Assembly: GCF_003012735.1 (NCBI RefSeq)
Contig: NZ_PXYI01000003.1
Span: 186,001-250,000 of the forward strand
Source of the DNA: Allosphingosinicella deserti
GTDB taxonomy: Bacteria; Pseudomonadota; Alphaproteobacteria; Sphingomonadales; Sphingomonadaceae
Direction: 5' to 3'
Length of the DNA: 64,000 nt
Below the pieces are notes generated by a model. That model had not been told where the DNA came from. It ran no database searches and saw only the letters and a list, made by a program, of their open reading frames with translations. This document shows positions 59,961 through 64,000 of the stretch, piece after piece. Each line of letters opens with the position of its first letter. The stretch's first letter is position 1. Both the position numbers and the translations under genes were made by a program.

Positions 59961-62171
59961 CTAAAGTCTCAGCTTCCGGTGTGCCATGCTGCGGTCGGGC
60001 GCATATTGCGGGGCCGCGTGGCCGGGGCGTGCGTTGACCAACCAAGCCGCGCCTGGCGGAAGCCGATTATGAATGCCGACCGCGACCATATCGACGGGCT
60101 CGCGCACGCCGATCGTCACATCGAACACGAGCCCGTCGCAACTGCGCCCGTGGCAAGTGAACAGGTAAGATTCTTCCTTGGCCCCGGCACCGAAGCGCGT
60201 GGACCTTCCATCGACCATCATCGTGCGGAGCGCCGCGTTCGGCTCGGCGCGCAGGAACAGGCTCTGTGCACCACCGGAGCGAAGCCGCAGCGTCACGCGC
60301 CGGCCCTCGGGCGTGGCGCGCTCGGCGAGCTTCTCCACGGAGGGAGCGGGGATCGCGACGGGCGGCGCATCCGCGGTCGGCACCGCCACCGGCGACCACG
60401 CTCGTCTCTCAGGTCGCGTTCGGGCAGCGACCAAAGCGGGAAGGGGGCCACCGTCCTGAATGAGCGTCCACTGTCCCTTACGGCTGTCGGCATCCCACAC
60501 ATATTCGATCCGGAACTGCTGTTTGCGCTCCGGACCATAAGCCGGCGCGATCCCGATCGCGGCCCAGGCCGCTGCGGCCGCCGCGGCGCAGACCAGCAAA
60601 GCCGGCCTCCTGCAGACGTCGGTCAGCAGCGGCGTCAGCTCGATCAGCAGCGGCAGGAGGATGATCGCCGCCACCGGTGCGAACGCCCACGCCATTCGGA
60701 AGTCGAGCAGTACTTCCGCCAGATGCAGGATCGGTGTCCAGGTGAGGACGAGGAGCAGCCAGGCGAGCAATGCCCCGATCCGTTCGGCGTAGCGGAATCG
60801 CTGCAGCGCAATTCCAGCCGCGGCCAAGGCCGGTGGCGCGAGGAAGAAGATCGTGCCGCCCGGCGCCCGCAGTGCGATGAGGCCGCCGATCAGCAGAAAG
60901 ATCAGCCAGAAGGCGACTCGCAGCGGCCGGGTGCCGGCGGGCTTCAGCCAGAGCAGGATCGCCGCCGATGCGGCGGCGGCGGAGACGTCGACGGCGCTCG
61001 CCATCAGATCGGGATGGGCGCGCCAGAAGACGCCACCCTTGATCGTGCCGACGACCATGGCACCGAGGAGGGTGACGACCATAGCGGCGACGAGCGACAG
61101 GCCGATCGCCGCGAGTGCGCGGCCGATGCCGGATCGCCGCCGCCAGGCGAGAAGGACGAAGGTAACGCCAAGCGCCGCAAGGGCGGCGAGACCGATCCAC
61201 AGCGGCAGGCGCACCAACGTACGCCCGAGCAGATCGGCATAGAGGGTCGTGCCGGCTACCGTGCCGGCCGTTTGCTGCGCCAGCGACAGGCTCGCGGCGA
61301 GCGCCTGATCCCCCATATGCTGGACGCTGCGGCGGTCGAGGCCCGCAATCGTGTCGTCGGCGCTGTGATAGCGGCTCTCATTGCCGATGATCGCGAAGTT
61401 GAGCATCGTCCACGGCCGGGCCGCGAACACGGTCACGTCGGTTGCGTTCGGGATCAGCGCATAAGCATCGGCGGTCATCGAGCTCGCGACCGGGCGGACC
61501 GTGCCGCCGGCGAATGCGGCGATCGCGGCAGCGTTGGGGCGGCTGGTCTCGAACATGATCGCCGGGCCGGTGACACCGCGCGCCTCCATGTTGACCACCG
61601 CGCCGACCTCGGCAGCAAGCGGTTCGCGCTCGACGAAGGAACGCGCGCCGAGCAGCCCCGCTTCCTCGCCGTCGGTGAACAGCAAGGTGACCGGACGCGC
61701 CAGCCGCCGTCCTTTCAGCAAAGCGGCGATCTCCAGCGCTGCGGCGACGCCGATCCCGTCATCGCCCGCGCCCGGGCCGGCCGGGGTTGAGTCATAATGG
61801 GAGGCGATCAGCAGGTGGGTGCCGCGAACGCCGGGATTGATCGTCGCACGGACGTTGCGAACGCGGGCACAGGTCACCGCTCGGAACGGGCCAAGGCCGC
61901 CGCAGGCGATGCTGTCGGATACGACCGGCGCGAGACCGAGGCTGCGCAATTCCGCAAGCAGCCGTGCGCGGACCGCGTCATTGGCTTCGCTGTCGACCGG
62001 ATGAGGGCGTTCGTCACCGAGGATCCGGCTGAGCCGTCCCAGCGCCCGTCCGGTGTCGAACTGACCGCCCGTGGGCGCCCTGACCGACGGCGGCGCGAGC
62101 AGGGCGCCCTTGAACGCGAGCGCGGTCATGGCCAGTGCCAGGATCAGTGCCGCAACCAGTCCGCGCTTCAT
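59961..62171 (-). CDS. M28 family membrane-anchored metallopeptidase
   Basis: 736 residues. A signal or anchor segment at 1-25 precedes the M28 aminopeptidase domain: HYDSTPAGPGAGDDGIGVAA (His125, bridging Asp137), FTDGEEAGLLGA (Glu169/170), NMEARG (Glu196) and RYHSADDT (His, about 270). All five zinc ligands appear present. From about 320 to 560 follow eight or so hydrophobic helices, then a C-terminal beta domain (570-736). It is the Fxna/ERMP1-like arrangement: periplasmic aminopeptidase tethered by a multi-pass segment. Single gene, convergent with the S9 gene. Confidence 0.92.
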   Translation of the reverse strand: MKRGLVAALILALAMTALAFKGALLAPPSVRAPTGGQFDTGRALGRLSRILGDERPHPVDSEANDAVRARLLAELRSLGLAPVVSDSIACGGLGPFRAVTCARVRNVRATINPGVRGTHLLIASHYDSTPAGPGAGDDGIGVAAALEIAALLKGRRLARPVTLLFTDGEEAGLLGARSFVEREPLAAEVGAVVNMEARGVTGPAIMFETSRPNAAAIAAFAGGTVRPVASSMTADAYALIPNATDVTVFAARPWTMLNFAIIGNESRYHSADDTIAGLDRRSVQHMGDQALAASLSLAQQTAGTVAGTTLYADLLGRTLVRLPLWIGLAALAALGVTFVLLAWRRRSGIGRALAAIGLSLVAAMVVTLLGAMVVGTIKGGVFWRAHPDLMASAVDVSAAAASAAILLWLKPAGTRPLRVAFWLIFLLIGGLIALRAPGGTIFFLAPPALAAAGIALQRFRYAERIGALLAWLLLVLTWTPILHLAEVLLDFRMAWAFAPVAAIILLPLLIELTPLLTDVCRRPALLVCAAAAAAAWAAIGIAPAYGPERKQQFRIEYVWDADSRKGQWTLIQDGGPLPALVAARTRPERRAWSPVAVPTADAPPVAIPAPSVEKLAERATPEGRRVTLRLRSGGAQSLFLRAEPNAALRTMMVDGRSTRFGAGAKEESYLFTCHGRSCDGLVFDVTIGVREPVDMVAVGIHNRLPPGAAWLVNARPGHAAPQYAPDRSMAHRKLRL

Positions 62172-62397
62172 CCTCGATCCCCTTTGGCAGCCATCTCATG
62201 ATAACCACGTGACCTCGGCCGTCAAAACCGCGGGCGAACGGGGATGCTCCGGATCCCGAAAACGGGTGTGATAGCAGGATCCAGGCGCATAAGGAGCATT
62301 ACGGGATCCCAACGAGGCGGGCGCTGCTGCACATCTCGATTGTAAAACGCGCGGAATTCCCTAACTGGGGCGCAGCAGTTTCAGGAGACATTTCGAG

Positions 62398-63426
62398 ATG
62401 GGTTATCGGGTGGTGGTCGTCGGCGCGACCGGCAATGTCGGGCGCGAGATGCTCAATATCCTCCACGAGCGGCAATTTCCGCTGGACGACATCGCCGCGG
62501 TGGCATCGCCGCGCTCGACCGGCAACGTCATCGATTTCGGCGACAGTGGGCGCGAGCTCAAGGTCAAGAATATCGAGCATTTCGACTGGGCCGGCTGGGA
62601 CATCGCTTTGTTCGCCGCGGGATCGTCGGTGTCCAAGGACTATGCGCCCAAGGCGGCTGCAGCCGGTTGCACGGTGATCGACAACAGCTCCTTCTACCGG
62701 ATGGATCCCGACGTTCCGCTGATCGTGCCCGAGGTCAACCCGCAGGCAATCGACGGCTATACCAAGCGCAACATCATCGCCAACCCGAACTGCTCGACCG
62801 CACAGCTGGTGGTGGCGCTGAAGCCGCTCCATGACCGCGCGAAGATCAAGCGCGTCGTCGTGGCGACCTATCAGTCGGTCTCCGGGGCCGGCAAGAGCGG
62901 CATGGACGAACTGTTCGAGCAGAGCCGCAACATCTTCGTGGGCGACGCCAACGAGCCGGTCTTCTTCACCAAGCAGATCGCGTTCAACGTGATCCCGCAT
63001 ATCGACGTCTTCCTCGACGACGGATCGACCAAGGAAGAATGGAAGATGGTCGTCGAGACCAAGAAGATCCTTGACCCCAAGATCAAGCTGACCGCGACCT
63101 GCGTGCGCGTGCCGGTGTTCGTCGGCCATTCGGAAGCCGTGAACATCGAGTTCGAGGAAGAGCTTTCGGCCGAGGAAGCGCAGAACATCCTGCGCGAAGC
63201 GCCCGGCGTGATGCTCGTCGACAAGCGCGAGGACGGCGGATACGTGACCCCGGTCGAGGCGGTCGGCGAATATGCCACCTATATCAGCCGCGTGCGCGAG
63301 GATCCGACCGTCGACAACGGCCTCAGCCTGTGGTGCGTCTCCGACAATCTCCGCAAGGGCGCCGCGCTCAACGCCGTCCAGATCGCGGAGCTCCTCGGCC
63401 GCCGGCACCTGCAGAAAGCGGCGTAA
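62398..63426 (+). CDS. asd: Aspartate-semialdehyde dehydrogenase
   Basis: 342 residues. It catalyses NADPH-dependent reduction of aspartyl phosphate to aspartate semialdehyde, the branch point to lysine/diaminopimelate, methionine and threonine. NADP loop VVVVGATGNVGREML (5-19); catalytic Cys132 in ANPNCSTAQL; substrate region VVATYQSVSGAGKSGMDEL; and VRVPVFVGHSEAVNIEF with the acid-base His (about 243). Residues VPEVNPQAI and SDNLRKGAALNAVQI near the end are family-conserved. GAGACATTTCGAG before the ATG gives a moderate SD. Single gene. Confidence 0.98.
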   Translation: MGYRVVVVGATGNVGREMLNILHERQFPLDDIAAVASPRSTGNVIDFGDSGRELKVKNIEHFDWAGWDIALFAAGSSVSKDYAPKAAAAGCTVIDNSSFYRMDPDVPLIVPEVNPQAIDGYTKRNIIANPNCSTAQLVVALKPLHDRAKIKRVVVATYQSVSGAGKSGMDELFEQSRNIFVGDANEPVFFTKQIAFNVIPHIDVFLDDGSTKEEWKMVVETKKILDPKIKLTATCVRVPVFVGHSEAVNIEFEEELSAEEAQNILREAPGVMLVDKREDGGYVTPVEAVGEYATYISRVREDPTVDNGLSLWCVSDNLRKGAALNAVQIAELLGRRHLQKAA

Positions 63427-63441
63427 CGCGATCGCCTCGTG

Positions 63442-63534
63442 CGAAAGCTGGGATCTCGTAGACGGTATGTGACTGTGTACGTTCCGGGCACCGGCGACTT
63501 CTAGTCCTGAGATCCCAGCTTCCGCTGGGATGAC
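63442..63534. repeat. Inverted pair of dispersed palindrome, second locus
   Basis: GCGAAAGCTGGGATCTCGTA (63441-63460) and TGAGATCCCAGCTTCCGCTG (63508-63527, extending to 63534) are facing copies of the element seen at 48879-48991. The right copy retains its own hairpin (TCCCAGC/GCTGGGA). They lie between asd and the YitT-like gene. Confidence 0.65.
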
Positions 63535-63549
63535 GGTTGGGGGGGCGGC

Positions 63550-64000
63550 TCAGTACCCCGTATACCGCCCCGGCTTGTGGTAGGCGATCAGCACGCCGCT
63601 GATCGCAGCCGCGCTCAGCACCGAGAGCAGGAATTGGCGCGGGGCGAGCACCGGGATCGAGGCGGCGAGGATGAAGGCATCGCCGATCAGCGAGGTTCGC
63701 CCGGCGTTCCAGCCGCGCCGCCGCTGCAGAGTCAGCGCGACGATGCCGAGCCCGCCGACTCCCGCATGGTGGCGGGCGAGGGCGAGGATTCCCATGCCGA
63801 TGATCGTGCCGCCGAACAAAGCGGCAAACGGGCCATTGAGGTCGGTCAGCCGGAACGCCGAGGGCGCCAGCAAGGCAAGGCCCGTGATCGCGAAATTGGC
63901 GAAGGCGGTGCGGAGCATGAACGCCGTGCCCATGCTGCGCTGCGCCAGCCACAGGAAGGGCAGGTTGAGAAAGGTGAACAGCAGGCCCGGCGACAGCGGT
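63550..64000 (-). CDS. YitT-like membrane protein, 5' end outside window
   Basis: At least 150 residues; the frame runs out of the right edge without a start, so the N-terminal part is missing. Visible: LSPGLLFTFLNLPFLWLAQRSMGTAFMLRTAF, then a hydrophobic segment AITGLALLAPSAF, PFAALFGGTIIGMGILALARHHAGVGGLGIVAL and LIGDAFILAASIPVLAPRQFLLSVLSAAAISGVLIAYH. The Gly-rich GTIIGMGIL..ARHHAGVGGLGIVAL pattern is the YitT/DUF161 repeat (gG...G.G.gl..r.g.S.GG.di). Several transmembrane helices; likely transporter or exporter, substrate unknown. Confidence 0.85.
   Translation of the reverse strand, partial: PLSPGLLFTFLNLPFLWLAQRSMGTAFMLRTAFANFAITGLALLAPSAFRLTDLNGPFAALFGGTIIGMGILALARHHAGVGGLGIVALTLQRRRGWNAGRTSLIGDAFILAASIPVLAPRQFLLSVLSAAAISGVLIAYHKPGRYTGY

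Overview
The window reads as chromosome from a GC-rich alphaproteobacterium, most probably a sphingomonad (Sphingomonas or a close genus). The reasons are the high GC third positions, the ffh-rpsP-rimM / trmD-rplS block with long acidic or Ala-rich tails on S16 and L19, many outer-membrane and periplasmic proteins (TonB receptor, OprO/P-type porin, beta-barrel, DPP-IV-like S9 peptidase, M28 peptidase), and intergenic palindromic repeats. This is inference from gene content; no rRNA is present. I saw no tRNA, rRNA, insertion sequence, prophage or CRISPR array.

Layout. 1-4.0 kb (minus): a LytS/LytTR-type sensor kinase and response regulator, then an alpha/beta hydrolase, a NUDIX hydrolase and a truncated extensin-like gene, probably one transcription unit. 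4.1-8.5 kb: a duplicated NTF2-like secreted protein, then a minus-strand cluster of VOC and DUF1428 proteins facing a divergent HxlR/SCP2-like regulator, with an 18-G run between two of the cluster genes. 8.6-11.2 kb: a tandemly duplicated regulator locus with two intact XRE-type paralogs, a decayed 3' end of the HxlR gene and a third, truncated XRE remnant. A 13-bp palindrome lies exactly 50 bp upstream of two of the XRE starts. 11.4-18.2 kb: a giant 2261-residue autotransporter whose passenger carries a 390-residue unit repeated three times, two copies being nearly identical at DNA level. 18.4-26.9 kb: accessory genes, including a YdhG-like protein, a small secreted protein with the same palindrome upstream, a MarR regulator with a cysteine-rich tail divergent from a three-gene redox operon, an Lrp regulator, DUF2000, a YjaB-like acetyltransferase and a polysaccharide deacetylase.

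27-36 kb: a membrane protein gene broken by an apparent 1-nt frameshift, an overlapping MarR/S41-peptidase pair with a palindromic operator, a TMEM175-like channel, a zinc ribbon protein, a divergent TetR/quinone-reductase pair with two operator-like palindromes, and an OprO/P-type porin. 36-46 kb: an HD-GYP phosphodiesterase, a voltage-gated-type K+ channel, and a TonB receptor followed by a Tat-exported phospholipase C. A well-spaced PHO-box-like triplet upstream suggests phosphate control of that pair. A MarR-GNAT fusion follows. 46-64 kb is mostly housekeeping: selO, a YaiI-family gene, ffh, rpsP and rimM, then three inserted genes (PLP decarboxylase, thioredoxin-reductase-like enzyme, serine hydrolase), then trmD and rplS with a strong terminator, S9 and M28 peptidases, asd and the start of a YitT-like gene. 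Dispersed GC-rich inverted repeats sit in the gaps of this part.

The most unusual part is 7.8-19.7 kb: an amplified and partly decayed regulator family whose conserved palindrome also lies upstream of a giant surface protein and a small secreted protein.
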